From: Lineus longissimus
Taxonomy: Eukaryota; Nemertea; Pilidiophora; Heteronemertea; Lineidae
Length of the DNA: 64,000 nucleotides
Reading direction: 5' to 3'
NCBI RefSeq assembly: GCF_910592395.1
Contig: NC_088324.1
Span: 7,032,953-7,096,952 of the forward strand
The position numbers and the translations under genes are program-made. Positions 47,005-60,079 of the stretch are shown piece after piece; positions within the stretch are counted from its first letter, which is position 1; each line of letters opens with the position of its first letter. The notes beneath the pieces are model-generated. The model ran no database searches and was not told where the DNA came from. It was given only the letters and a program-made list of their open reading frames with translations.

Positions 47005-47991
47005 TTAGCCTCGAATTCTTCGTATCATCCGGGAAACTTCCATACGGAATCCCGTGCCGCTTATGCAATAAACAATAAAATTAGACGCGTTATTGGCATA
47101 CTGCAGCAAACCTGTTATGGTGTACCATAGCCTGATATCAGCCAGTTGTCGTTGGGTTAACGCTGAAGAAAACATGGTGCCACGAATAAGGAAATATATG
47201 GCGGAGGGCAAGCAAAGGAACAAGAAAACAAAGCTTGTTGTGACCAACATGACGGTGATACTGGTTGATTTCGATTCATCCGGCCCGTCGGATATTTCCC
47301 TTCGTTTGGCGCTGCTCCGTAAGACCGTGCGCACGATCAGACAGTTACAGATAAAGACAACCAGGGCGGGAAAGCCGAACCTGACGGTCGATTCTGTCCA
47401 GAACCACGCGTATCTCCAGAAATAGGCATAGTCTCCCGATGCATAGCATCCGCCGTTTGGTTGCAGTCGTCTGAAAGCGAGGATGTGCGAGTTAAGGCCA
47501 GTCAAGGTCACAGTCACGAAGATTACAGCAATAACTGTCGCTCTCGCGGTGCAAATGACGCGAGATTTCAAAGGAAAAATTACAGATATGACACGTTCTA
47601 AAGTAACGAGCATCATAATCCACGAAGAGGCCTGTAAGGAGATGTAGGTAAAGAACAAGTGAAGTGGACATGATAATTCATGTAGAGTCCGTACATCAAT
47701 TCCGAACACACTTACGATCCACTGCCGGAGCAGGCCGCTGTACAACACCGTGGTGTCGCTTAAAGATAAGCTAACAAGGAGTATTCGGGTTGAAGCTCTT
47801 CCGAATTTTCCTCCAGCAAGGACTAATATGGTCGTCGCATTGGTGATGCTTCCAAAGATAATAAGAATGGCTGGGATATAGGTCCACAGGATAACAGAGA
47901 CCCTGTATTGCCAGAGAAGTTCAGCTTGTTGTATTTGAGTTTGCCTAGTTGGAGTCGCATCTTCTTGGTGGAAAAGAGTTGAGAAGTTCAT
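47005..47991 (-). CDS. Orphan rhodopsin-like GPCR, single exon, 328 residues
   Basis: A complete seven-helix class A receptor in one exon. TM1 is around residues 33-58 with Asn51, and TM2 carries SLSLSD with Asp79. Cys108 starts TM3 and E132-R133-V134 stands for the DRY motif, exactly 24 residues on. The ECL2 partner cysteine is in NGGCYASG. TM6 has FLFLCLPSAIYF (the Trp of CWxP is replaced) and TM7 ends SNFIVY in place of NPxxY. The short N-terminus begins with an N-glycosylation sequon (NFS). The pattern fits peptide-type or lineage-expanded orphan receptors of marine invertebrates. The ligand is unknown. The stop is at 47005 and nothing suggests an upstream coding exon. Confidence 0.85.
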   Translation of the reverse strand: MNFSTLFHQEDATPTRQTQIQQAELLWQYRVSVILWTYIPAILIIFGSITNATTILVLAGGKFGRASTRILLVSLSLSDTTVLYSGLLRQWIVSVFGIDVRTLHELSCPLHLFFTYISLQASSWIMMLVTLERVISVIFPLKSRVICTARATVIAVIFVTVTLTGLNSHILAFRRLQPNGGCYASGDYAYFWRYAWFWTESTVRFGFPALVVFICNCLIVRTVLRSSAKRREISDGPDESKSTSITVMLVTTSFVFLFLCLPSAIYFLIRGTMFSSALTQRQLADIRLWYTITGLLQYANNASNFIVYCISGTGFRMEVSRMIRRIRG

Positions 47992-48551
47992 AACTGCAGT
48001 TTACGAAGAAAAAAAAGCATCGGACGGTACAAATGTTCCTTAAATACACTTTACACTCAACTTCGACGCGTTTAATATATCGACCCACAAAGATTTGTTT
48101 TCATTTATTAGCTTTCGGTGTTTCTGATCAATGTACTTTGATGTACCGGTAAATGTGATTGTAAATGTTTTATGATTAAATGTTTCATCGGCAACTGTGA
48201 AATGTGAATGTGAATGCGAATCCTCTATTCTCCTTATCAGGAGGTTTAATAGATAAATAACAAGATTAACTTGTCGACCACGCAGGCAAATACACCTTAA
48301 ATCGAATGGAACTAACGGCGACACTGTAGAGTATGGTTCATCTTACTTTTGAATCGAAAACCCTGTCGAGTTGATTCAGGTGAAACATTGTATGGTAAAT
48401 TGATCCCATTCAACAAATACTTCCGACGTTGACGCGCCCAGCCAGTATTGCCTTTTTAATCCATTGTTACATGTATATGAAATAAGATGCCAGCGAGTAA
48501 CATGAAGTTCTGTCGATCAATCAAGGTTGGACTCCAATATAATGTTGAGTT

Positions 48552-48977
48552 AGTACACTCAGCAGGCTCGACACCTAACCTTTATTCCATTTCTCCAAAA
48601 ATTGCACTGCTCGCCAAAAAAGTGCATTGTTAGGAAAAGTTGCCTGTATTTCGCTAGAAACGGCTCACTCTTGGACGCCCTTTTTCCGATTCTGGCACTA
48701 TCGATATTTTTTTCATGCCTCTAAATCAGAAATACATTTTTTTTCAAATGATCCATTTTAATTCAGTACACTCAACAGGCTCGACACCTACCCTTTATTC
48801 AATTTCTCGAAAAATTGCACTGCTCGCAAAAAAGTACATTGTTAGGAAAAGTTGCCTGTATTTCGCTAGAAATGGCTCACTCTTGGACGCCCTTTTTCCG
48901 ATTCTGGCAATATCGATATTTTTTCATGCTTCTAAATCAGAAATACATTTTTTCAAATGATCCATTTTAATTACGAA
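48552..48977 (+). repeat. Two tandem units of about 213 bp
   Basis: 'agtacactcagcaggctcgacacc' at 48552 recurs as 'agtacactcaacaggctcgacacc' at 48765, and the similarity runs through 'ttgcctgtatttcgctagaaa' and 'cttggacgccctttttccga' to the end of each unit. Few differences, mostly in homopolymers. Confidence 0.85.
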
Positions 48978-50586
48978 ATTCAAAATAGAATGTGAATGTC
49001 ATTTGTTTATGAACGAGGCTATAATTCTGTGAACCCTTGACGACAACCACGAAGCGATTCTCATATTATCCTTAGAACATTTGTACAATTTGTATATATT
49101 TTACCATATTCTGGTAAAACTTTACAAGCACCGCTTAACTTACATAAATGCGTCACCACGTACATACTTATGTATTTTTGTAAACTGCAGTAAAGAACGT
49201 TAACACCATTTTCATAATCATTGACCAAGTTTTTTACTCTAACTTTTGGGCCTTACTGGATCTTTATGCACATTGATGCAGTGCATAGGATTTAGATTTG
49301 TCCGCTCCGTACGGTTTATATTTCTTCCACTCTACGGGCTCTTATCTGCAATTAACACGATGTATAATATTTAAGGCGGCTAGACTTGAACATAAGACAG
49401 TGGCTTTAAATCAATATTTTCATATTCCTGTGGATGATATTGACACTTAATTCCTCTTATAGGGAACAGGAAATCTGCCAAAATAAGAGGTTATTCGTAG
49501 ATTTACCAATAAGCTGATGAGTTCATATGATAACTTCGACGAAATAACGTCATATGCACTAGATAAATTAGCTACCGGGTAACCCTGAATTGCACGAATA
49601 GAATCACATAATGCATTGGAAGCTTTTTTCGGGAAATCAATATTATTCTCTGCATTCGCCGAAACCACACGACGTGACGTATACCTGAAATAAATTTGAA
49701 TGTTGAAGATGCTGAAAGACAACGGTGATAAAATTATAACTCCCATTCGAAGCAAGCCAATCCAGAAACATAAAATTTATCACGGAAAAAATTCAATGTC
49801 ACAATAGATTTGAATAAAAACGTAGCCACATTCAAACTATTTTTGGCAATTATGAAAGACACTATAGTATCCAATAACACTGCAATCGCACAGTGTTTTG
49901 ATAAAGTTATAAAAATAATAAAGATATTCATAAACCTCATCATCATGCTGAAAATAAATACGAAAAAGCTAATTATATGACAAGCTTAACTAACGCTTAG
50001 GGTCACAATAATATACGGAAGAATGGTTAGATGAAGACAATGGATGGCGGCAACTAACCAGTAAATAGTGAATGCTTTTCACATAATACGTAACCCTCGC
50101 ATTGAAGACTATTAACTGGTAAACGAACACATGAACGCCAATGACTAGGCAATGACGGCAGCTTCGTATCGAGGGAGTCGACCATTTAGAAAACAGACAA
50201 TAGGCAGGTTTCGCAATCGGTACGTAAGACGCAGTAGAACGGTCTGTGGTGTCATGTAGTCATGTGATATCTCATAAAACGTGACACTCATAATTCTTAT
50301 TTTATACGTTGCATTACGCTGATATAAGATGCTAGCTAAAATTCATTGGCAAGTGAATGCAGCTTAGAGAGTAAAGAGGATGAGCAATACAAAATATTTT
50401 GTTTGTTGTCAATGTTTGCAGTCATTGAACAATCGTATCTACATATATACTCATCAGTAGGTAAGCAATGAATTTATCACTGGCGGCCTGGGGTTCACAC
50501 AGAATTCACGTTGTCACTTGTCACAGCTGCAGATCACGTGTCAAATACATGTTGTCATCACTGGAATATTCATCAATTGACTTCGT

Positions 50587-52160
50587 GAATCATAATTATG
50601 TTTCACACTCTTTGGAAATGACAGGCCGCGAATGTAGTTTAAACGTGACCTCTCGAATCATATGACTGTACCATACTCTTTGGAAATGACAGGCCGCGAA
50701 TGTACATGTAGTTTAAACGTGACCTCTCGAATCATATGACTGTATCATACTCTTTGGAAATGACAGGCCGCGAATGTAGTTTAAACGTGACCTCTCGAAT
50801 CATATGACTGTATCATACTCTTTGGAAATGATAGGACGCGAATGTAGTTTAAACGTGACCTCTTGAATCATATGACTGTACCACACTCTTTGGAAATGAC
50901 AGGCCGCGGAAGTACAATCATGGTCAAAAGTTTATGGACACCAGTTTTTGCACATTTTCTCAAAACGGCTAATCCTATTGAACCCAAATTTTCACCAATG
51001 GTGGAGAATCTTCTTGGCTATCGAATGACTTGATAGTAAGTTGATATCAGGACCAATTGCATAACAAAGTTATTACATAATTTTGAGAGGCATCTTTTTT
51101 ACTTTTTTGTTAATCAATTTTTCAAAACCAAATTTACCCTACATTATATCTTGCACATTGCTCAGACTTTCTGTGAAATTTTTTGGGATAAATCTCATTT
51201 CGGTTTTGAGATATATCGAAATATCAAAATTTAGATATTTTGATAATTTGATATTTTCGTGTTTTTTGCAACTGTATCATTGAGAAGTCATACCCAAATA
51301 ATGATTGGCACCAATTTAGCACAGCTAGCAACTAATATTGCTGAGAAAAGGTGGATACTTGGTAGTATGAAAATCTTCATATTATAATTTCAAGATGTTC
51401 CTTTAGTTGAAAATCAGAAAAAAATCACCATTCATTCAGGGGACATGGGTACTACTAAGATATATCGAAAAATCTGAAAAATCTGAAAATTTTCAGAATC
51501 TCAAAATTTTGATATTTTGATATATCATGAAAAGTAAATGATATTTTCAAATACTTTCTTCACAGAAAGTCTTAGCATTGTTATCTGTATGATGCAAGAT
51601 TAATACTTCGATTTAAAAAATCCATCAACCAAAAGTGAAAAATAGATGCCTCTCAAAATTATGTAATAACTTTGTTATGCAATTGGTCCTGATATCAACT
51701 ATGATATCATTCGATAGCCAAGAAGATTCTTCACCATTGGTGAAAATTTGGGTAAAAAAGGATTAGCCGTTTTTGAGAAAATGTGCAAAATCTGGTGTCC
51801 ATAAACTTTTGACCATGAGTGTACATGTAGTTTAGACGTGTCGTCTTGAACCATATGACTTATCACACTCTTTGGAAATGACAGGTAGCGAATGTAGTTT
51901 AAACGTGACCTCTTGAATCATATGACTGTATCATACTCTTTGGAAATGATAGGACGCGAATGTAGTTTAAACGTGACCTCTTGAATCATATGACTGTATC
52001 ACACTCTTTGGAAATGATAGGACGCGAATGTAGTTTAAACGTGACCTCTTGAATCATATGACTGTATCACACTCTTTGGAAATGACAGGACGCGAATGTA
52101 GCTGAAACGTGACATCGTGAACCTATGTATCACACTCTCCGGGAATGACTTGTTCGCTAT
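50587..52160 (+). repeat. 68-bp minisatellite, about ten units, interrupted
   Basis: The marker 'actctttggaaatga' starts at 50607, 50675, 50749, 50817 and 50885, then after the insertion at 51867, 51935, 52003 and 52071, with a diverged unit at 52133. Spacing is 68 bases except one 74-base unit with an extra 'tacatg'. Each unit also holds 'gaatgtagtttaaacgtgacctc' and 'gaatcatatgactgta'. Confidence 0.9.
50915..51821. mobile_element. 907-bp foldback element, TA target site (Tc1/mariner-like MITE)
   Basis: The ends 'caatcatggtcaaaagttta' and 'taaacttttgaccatgagtg' are inverted copies flanked by TA at 50913-50914 and 51822-51823. Pairing continues inward through most of each arm (for example 'gcacattttctcaaaa' and 'aattgcataacaaagttatt' with their inverses), so the whole element is nearly one palindrome. 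Ends of the form CA..T...CAAAAGT after TA are typical of Tc1/mariner transposons. No transposase is encoded. Confidence 0.88.
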
Positions 52161-53467
52161 AAAGTTACGCATAACTATTAGGAAAACGTTACGTAGTTCT
52201 AGTCTTCGATGTCAGGCATCTGTTTTGACTTGTGCATTCTGTGCATGTCTGGATGTCTGAAGCCCGAATCAGTTTATAATACAGTGACTCTTTCGATATC
52301 GACCAGTTCCCGATCGACTTATCTGAGTGTGAAACTCGCACACACCCTAGTGAGCAGATCGGAAACTGATACACTAATGACTATACGGCAGTCATTTTGA
52401 AATCGAGTTTCATCACGGGAGATTTATGCTGGATGTTAATGCGTGGGGTTTCGTGCTGAAATTTTTTTCTTCTTCAAGAATAGTGAAAGTATCCGTTAAG
52501 CTGGAGAAAAATAGGATTCACGTTTGCCACGTTCGTCACTTGACATGTTTTATTTGTCAAAAGTTAACTGACCTAGGCTTGAAAACAAAAGGGTAGGGTG
52601 AAATGTGACATCGTGAATCGTGTGTGGCCAGCTCTTTGGAAATTATTTCGTTCTTCATGACCGCATGAAAAGTTTACAGGGACACGCTGCGTATGAAAGC
52701 TGAACTCTATATTATAATCGTGGCATGTAAACCTCCTATGTGATTTTTCCAATCGCGGAACTATTGAGGCGAAACAATGCTTTTGCAACCCAGCTCGCCG
52801 CTGCAATAGTTTGCCGAAAAGTATGATGTGAATGTTAGTCACCATCTGCTGTACGCGACTGCCATTCCTCCATTGTTTCGTAACAAGCTGAGAACATAGT
52901 AACTTATTCCTAATTCTTAAGCGCAATTTCCGTGTTCTCAATTTGTTGCGGCTCGAACCAGCTTGCAGCAGTATGGGAGGCAATGTCAACGGAGTTTTTA
53001 TCTTTAAAAACATTTTTTTTTCTTGTGACAAAATCTTTCATCATTTTTTTTCAAATTTTACTCAGAAATTTACATTGTTTGTTGAAGCTTGGATCGGGTG
53101 GTTCTGTTTCAATTTTACTACGTGTAATCTTAGACCACGGACAGGAACCACATTGACTTCCCCTCTTCCACCTTGCTTACTTCTGGTCAAACATGGTGTA
53201 ACAGTGGGTAGAACAGTGGGTAGCTTCATATTTGGAATTACGTGCATTCGGATACATCCAATAATTATGCCATGTCTCCCATTCGAGTTGTTTTTTGTTG
53301 TTTTGTTTTTTTATCTAGGTCACCATAGCAGCCAATTAGTAAAATTAAAAACAGAGGTTACTTACCGATCAGTGGGCCATGCATTACTAATTTATGAACG
53401 CCAGTTACCGACATCACTTGTGCATGGGTGAAGATACAAGAACTACGTAGAGTGCAAACATTATAAA

Positions 53468-54556
53468 ATGATGACGAAGGTTACGAGTTTGACATTGGCA
53501 AGCCTTAAAAATGATAGCCTAGAAGTCACGTGTTTGTATTACTCAAGAAGAGTCAACAGTAGCGATGTTTATGAAACAATTTTGTATTACCTGCGCGTCC
53601 ACGTCATGTTCGCCCTGACCTTGGTCGGACTAGTTGGCAACTCGCTAACTCTGCCGGTGTTGTCACAAGAGCTCAAGACTTCCTCACGATCGACAGGGTT
53701 TCTTCTCAAAACACTAGCAAGTGTGGACAGTATGGTACTCGTGTCATTTGCATGGTACTACCCGCTGCCAGCGCTTTACAAATATCTCGGGATACTTGAG
53801 AGCTATTATCAATTCCATCAAATCATTGAGCGTTACCTTTGGGCGGCCATATGGTTCGCGAAGAGCTTTGCAGTTTACATGATAATGGCGGTCGCTGTAG
53901 ACAGATACATAGCAGTGTGTAAACCGCTCAGAGCTAAATCATTATGTAGCGTCAAGAATGCGCAGAGAACTGTCATTTCACTCATGGGTTTCTCTTTTGC
54001 TTATAACCTCCCAAACATTTGGTATTTCGACCTAATTTACGTCTCTGACCCATGTTCGGTTTCTTCAAGACCACTGTCAGTAAAAAGTCATCTCTACACA
54101 CACAACGAGTACTTCGACTTAGTTTATACAATTCTTTATGCAATATTTTCCTTTACTGCTCCTGTGGTTGTCTTGACGTTCACCGGGATCTGTCTGATCC
54201 GATCTTTGCGACAAGCAACGGCAGGCTTCTCGAGAGTCGCGGGCAATGACAAGCGTCAGCGAGACATGAATGCCGTCACATTCCGTGTTGTTCTTGTCGT
54301 CATCGTCTTCCTCGTCTTGGAAGCACCCTCAAACGCCTTCTTCTGCCTGTTTGCCGTAATAAATCACGCAGGTCTCACTCTAGACTTGGATTTCAAAATC
54401 GTTTACAAAATAGTTGGCATGTGTGCTATTCTCACCACTGTGAATTCATCTGTAAATTTCTTCATCTATTTCATGACCGGGGCAAACTTCAGGCGCTCGT
54501 TTTGGAAGCTGCTAGCATCACTTACAAGAAGAAAAAAACCGCTTTCTATGAACTAA
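53468..54556 (+). CDS. Orphan rhodopsin-like GPCR, single exon, 362 residues
   Basis: A class A receptor in one exon. TM1 carries GLVGNSLTLPVL and TM3 ends in a canonical DRYIAVCKPL, as in invertebrate FMRFamide-type peptide receptors. TM5 is FSFTAPVVVLTFTG, TM6 has FLVLEAPSNAFF (the CWxP motif is replaced) and TM7 has SSVNFFIYFMTG instead of NPxxY. The cysteine normally 24 residues before the DRY aspartate is missing (Glu there), although an ECL2 cysteine exists, so the usual TM3-ECL2 disulfide cannot form as normal. The N-terminus has sequons (NDS, NSS). The first of two adjacent Met codons was taken as start. Ligand unknown; it is clearly not a recent duplicate of the 47005 receptor. Confidence 0.87.
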   Translation: MMTKVTSLTLASLKNDSLEVTCLYYSRRVNSSDVYETILYYLRVHVMFALTLVGLVGNSLTLPVLSQELKTSSRSTGFLLKTLASVDSMVLVSFAWYYPLPALYKYLGILESYYQFHQIIERYLWAAIWFAKSFAVYMIMAVAVDRYIAVCKPLRAKSLCSVKNAQRTVISLMGFSFAYNLPNIWYFDLIYVSDPCSVSSRPLSVKSHLYTHNEYFDLVYTILYAIFSFTAPVVVLTFTGICLIRSLRQATAGFSRVAGNDKRQRDMNAVTFRVVLVVIVFLVLEAPSNAFFCLFAVINHAGLTLDLDFKIVYKIVGMCAILTTVNSSVNFFIYFMTGANFRRSFWKLLASLTRRKKPLSMN

Positions 54557-57500
54557 TCATCGAAGCTTCCAAGCTGTGCAACTTTTTTTCAACACGTCAA
54601 GGAACGTTTTCCACAGCAAACATCAATCAGCATTTCCAATAACAAACAAGCATCAATTTCAATGAATGAACTGATATATAGAATCTACGAGAAAGCTATA
54701 AAGAAATTAAAAACTCTTTACAGAAAATGGTATACACAAAGTCGTCATATAATTTCTTTATAGGATTTTCATAGATTTTATATCAGCAAAAACAACACAA
54801 CATGGTATTTACAATAATTTTACAAATAAATGCATTTACAGCTCCTGCACAGACGGGGCCCCCGGTTTCGTAATGTGTATGTATTTACTATTTAACGCCC
54901 GTGTTGTTTCTACAGGGTACGTAGCTGTGTGGAGGATGGCCAGACCACCACAGCGCTAATTTTAGGAATGACAAGACGTTCACAAGGTGCACGTCTGGTG
55001 ACCTGAAAAATCTTACAAACCTAGTAGCGCCAACATCGGCGCGATCAATCAAAAAGCGCACGTTTTGGCACATCGCAGCGCCGTTTTGTCCAGAGAAAGG
55101 CGCGGTGCTGAGCGTTTTGGTGCGTTCAAAATCGCGTCAGAAATATTCCATCTTATTTCAAGGCTCAAACACACTCAAAAATTGTTCCAAAACCTCCAAG
55201 GGTTTCCCTGTCAATGCAAAGCAAGAAGGAAATGTTTGGGCCTTAAAATGTGGAATTTTAGGAATGTCCATGGCGTTGGAAAGAAAAAAGCATAAGATCC
55301 ATCCCTTCCAAAAACTATATGGAGGTCTATCAGGCAATATCGAATAGTATGCAAACCATACTGATATAACGCAAATCAAACAGCACGCTAAGATTGCATT
55401 GCTATTAGGTACCAATTTACAGTAATTCATTTCACAATTAACTCTCATTTTTAAACACTAAAATTACTCCCGGCCGTGTTTTCTGGTGAAAATCACAAAT
55501 TAAACTGTTATGTAGACCTAAAGATATGAGGCATAATGAGATTCGTTGGCTGTTGTGCTTTAATCGCCTACTTAGTAAGTTCCTTGACAGCCAACAGCTT
55601 GATAACGATTCCCTTAACAACTCTACTTGGCCTACCCTGATTGAGCCCCTCGGAAGCCATCTGTGTAGCGACCATCTTTGTGCGACCGATGGGATAAACG
55701 ATACATTGCGCGGAGGCGGGGAGCAACACCTTAAATAAGTTGACTTGTTTTCAATCACCACCATAATACGGCGACACTAGTGACCTCAACTCCGCTTCAT
55801 GCTATCGGGATGATTCAAAGACCTAGCTCGGGTTCATTTAGCGGCGAAAAAAGTTTTACGTGCAAGGAGTTGTCCATAAAAAAGGAATAAGGAGTTTTAA
55901 CAATATTGGGAAAACACCAATCACTCTCCGAATAAAACAGGAAAAGAACAAGGGTGTTGAAGTGATGATACGCCTACTCCTTTAAGAGAAGTCAGCGAAC
56001 TATTACATACAAATGATGGAACGGGTAACAATAGTCGGTTTCTCGGAGTATTGGAGGACAATAACTGGGAAAAAGCATCCGTCTCATAGCCCGAGGTCTC
56101 AAGCTCTTCCCATTGTCCCCTTTCTCAAGATTGTGCCATGTTCATCCGCGCCTCGGCGATAAATATTTCGAACAAAGCCGTTACTTTTGCATGTCGCACT
56201 CTACTCTCAATAGCCCAAGGCAGACCGTCATTATCAACAACAGCAGCAGCAATGTTAGAAGTGATGAAATCTAACATCTTGTGATGTCGCTTGCAACTAT
56301 AGCTGATATAAGGATGGGAGCAAATGAAATACAAAGGGCTCATTCTTGCTTTGTCATTGGAAATTCGATGTACTATTAGAAGCTATGGCAAGGGCAAGTG
56401 TCGAGATTATTTTGGAAGGAGTGTCGCAGTCAACTGGAGCGGTCCTTCATGCTGTTTTTTTGGGAAGTTGTAGGTATTTTGTAGTCACTGGCACGGTGTT
56501 CATTTCACAGGTCAAATCGGTTTTTTTTGGTGGGAGCTATGGTTACTGTAGATGTATAGTTAGAAATATTTTACGATCAGACCAATAATTATCAATTACA
56601 TTGTTGTACTGAATTGTATTCATAGTATCTAAGTTTTTGTTGATAAAAACTGCTTTAAGTGTCAGAAGTTAAAAATTATTTTCATGTAACGTGAACTTTT
56701 CTAACTTAGCATTGTAGTTTTCAGCATAAACAATTAATTTCATGTTGGGTCGGGCCAAGGTGTCGCTAGAAGAGAGGTGTCCACTAAGGGAGGTTGCACT
56801 GTGTCTATTAGTTTGTGATTGGATCGTGTGTTTTTTATCTGTGCAAGGGCCTGATTTCGGTAAAGTTACTGCAGTAGAAAGCATTCGATACACGGTCACA
56901 TGAGCATCTCTCCGTTTGAACTTTGAATTTCTCCAATAGTGTGTAGTTTTAAGATGAACCTGCTTCTCAGAATTGTTCTGAGGAAATTTGGATATGTTTT
57001 TCTTCTGCAAATGTTGTATAGTGTATTGTTGCCGTCTCAGGAATTTGCATTGCATTGAAAGGGGATTTCGCTGGACCATTAGCGCTTTAGCCTATATAAT
57101 TTTCAAATGTTCATCGCCCGAGAAAATGAACCTTCCCATTTTTCTTGATAAAGGTCCGGCGCATTATTATCAGTTAGTTAGTCTCGGTCTAATGTAACCG
57201 TGTTGACAATAGAGGAATAGGGTTCTGATCTTTTCAGAAACTCGTGCAGACTTGATGATGCATCAATCGCTCTATTACCAACCGAGGCACGGGTAGGGCA
57301 ATATTTTTCTTCCACAATTCACTTAAAGGTCACCCATGGTAACCCCTTTTTACGTTTAGATTTCGAGTACCAAAACTAGACATTTCTGTTCATTTTGTTA
57401 CCAGGTACCATTTAGTGTGACATTTACCGTTCACATGTTTGATGCAATACATTTGGAGGTGTGCAGCCTTACAAAAACAAGAATGCTGTCAATCAAATAA

Positions 57501-60037
57501 AACCAAAATGAAGCTGTTTTTACCTGTATTAGCGCTACGACTTAGGAAAATGTGTCGCATCAAAAACCCGCACTGTATATTATGTATACCTTCACCACTA
57601 GTTAAATCCTACCATAAAAATTTGTGAAATATTGATGTTGTTTGCATCAATTCAAATATTCTACAGTATGGTTGGACCAATCTTTTCTATTTTTGTTCTG
57701 TTATTATTGCTATTAATCTCGCGAGATCAGAGTTTGGTACAGAAACTCTCAACTTGCTGTGATTGGTCAGCCCAATAATTCGAATCATTCTTCACAAATC
57801 GAAGCTACTTGCCTGGGCTACTGAGGCGGAACAAGTCAAGGTTTTGGGTGAGTGATTTAGCGATCTCAAAACATTACGGGTCAAAGATGCTGGACTACGT
57901 GTACCTGCTACTGTGTACCTTTAGCTGTCGGGGGTCGAAATAATGCAGGCAAATCGATCTGCGATTCGGGCTGAATAAAAATCGAATAGCGTGATTGGCC
58001 TACGACCCCTTCATCGAGGGTCCATGTCCGACGTGTCGCGTTAGAGCATTGTGTGCCATAACCGGCGCGCAAATGGTCATCAGATTTGTAAACATTGGAA
58101 ATATGATACTATTCAAGCCATTCTATGCCATTTTGACGCCAATATCGTTTTGAATGTTTGACGTGCACTTTATTCATTTCCCGGTAAAACAATGAACTGC
58201 TGCCGGTGACGCAGTTTTAAATGTCCCCTGGGAAATAGTCCTTCCCTATCATTTGGCGCCACATTGAAATGTGGTTCTAAAGAAACCTCATAAGAGATAT
58301 CAACAACGCATAATCGAATCATATAGTTCCCAGGACACTCTATCCTAGGACGAATTCTCCTACCACACGAATTACATTAGATATTTTGCTGTTTAGATAA
58401 ACATAAAAAAGTTTGCGTCATAGAATTTAGCGGGCTAGATTGCTTTCACTTATACTACATGTACATTGATCCTTGGAATCGAATGAGCTAAAATGACATC
58501 CGTCACTAGTTTCCAGTTGTGTAATGTTTTATGCGACGACCATGATGGCCCATTTATACTAATCCAATCACAGGATTAACGTCAGTAGCAGCAAATACAA
58601 ATGGTGCCATAAACCTAGGATCATCCTGTATTCCATGCTCCCTGTTCCTGAACCCACTGCCCCGGGAGGCAATTTTTTTCAAAGAGACTTCCGGACACCG
58701 TTAGTCCTGGTCTTGCCGATCCCTGCTTGAGGTCACCAGGTAACGCAAAGGGGACTGACGGCAGTTACAGTCTACAGTTTTTGCGCGTCATTTGTAACGT
58801 TGTCGAGTTCGTTTACTTGACCTTTTCGGTTGTTGCTTATCAAGCCCCATGATAGCTTTTTCGTTGAGTTTGATGCCGTTTATAGTTGCCGTTGAAACCC
58901 TTTGATAAGACAGTAGAACAATGGGAGTTGATGTCGTTCGGCGAGCGGAATCTCCTTAAAGACAATAGATCGTGTATTGGGCTAGGCCTGAATGCTAGTT
59001 ACTGTAAGGTGGGTATGTGGCAAATAACGTAATGTCTTCATAATGACCGCATGCTCGCTTATCACTTGATGCGATTGTGGGAATGCAATGCGCCAATATT
59101 TTCTTCGATCATTTCGAAAACGTGCTCTTCATGGATATATATGTTTGGTGTACCCTTGATGGGATTGTGAGCGTGCATAAGGCAGTATGTTCTTATATTT
59201 CGTCACACCACACCAAAAAGTACAAAAATCACCTACGCTGCAGAGTTTATGTAAAATTGCGTCTAATTGCATGCATTATATCTAAAAGTAAATTCACAGT
59301 GAAGGCAATTTGTTTCATTTGTGTGTGATAACGTTTGGTCACAATTTGTAATGAAATGAGTCTAATTCGTAAATGTGCCACCCACGAGCAATTGCTGTTG
59401 AGTCAACAGACACCAAGTCCGCACAAAGCAAGATCACTGTCGCCTAGGTTACCACATGGGTCTTCTTTTATGGTGATCACCCTACTAATGTGAGATATGT
59501 ACTAGATGTCATTATATCATAATCAGAACAGCAAAGCTGTCAATTCACGGCCATTAGGCATCCTTCATCTCGCCCCTTGATGCTGCCGCGTTGTAATATT
59601 TGACATGAGGCTAATCGTTGACACAACGGTGCGTTACGGCGCCTTAAGCCTGCATCAAATTCATGGAATGGATCGGCTGGATGTTGACGCCCTGTACACC
59701 TTTGTTAGTTTTTGTCGTTGCTTCAACCGCCGTCGTCATCATCTGGAGCATCCTTTCTGTCAACCATATTTTCATTTCATTAATTTTATATGTCGATTTG
59801 TACAATTCATTTTCTGAATTGAGCGGGTTTTTTTTCATGTATTGCTCTGTACATGTTTTCACGAATGAATTAAATCAGAATTCTAAATTCAGCAGACACT
59901 TTCGACTTCAACAACTACTGATCAAACTGCAGCAACATAACGCCATCGGAGTTTGCAGACTATACATCACGTGGGCAGAACATCGACAGAGATTAGCATC
60001 ACATTGTCAGACGTTGTTCCGCATATTGACAGAGTGA
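54557..60037. other. Long intergenic region, no gene recognised
   Basis: I see only short frames without domains, simple AT-rich sequence and one diverged MITE (58205-58369). Hidden small exons cannot be excluded. Confidence 0.5.
58205..58369. mobile_element. Diverged relative of the 163-bp MITE
   Basis: Shares with 11470-11632, in order, 'gtcccctgg', 'atgtggttcta(a/t)agaaacc', 'cgcataatcgaatcat', 'gttcccaggaca' and 'tatcctagga'. It shows that the family is dispersed outside the duplication. Confidence 0.6.
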
Positions 60038-60079
60038 AAATTGTGCCGTGTGGGTGTACGAGGCAGTAGCATCGTCAGG

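Larger units (their letters stand above)
47992..53467. other. Long intergenic region between the two GPCRs
   Basis: No gene recognised. It holds a two-unit tandem repeat (48552-48977), the 68-bp minisatellite (50587-52160) split by a foldback element (50915-51821), and a diverged extra minisatellite unit near 52590-52665. The remainder is AT-rich with only chance-like short frames. Confidence 0.6.

Noticed and set aside
53062-53431. 162-residue frame just upstream of the second GPCR
   Set aside because: Phe-rich translation from T-rich DNA, no domain, and the GPCR has its own start and full helix set.
59663-60037. 124-residue plus frame with two hydrophobic stretches upstream of the LINE
   Set aside because: It has no family resemblance, and much of it is AT-rich sequence that gives hydrophobic codons by composition. 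Not enough to call a gene.
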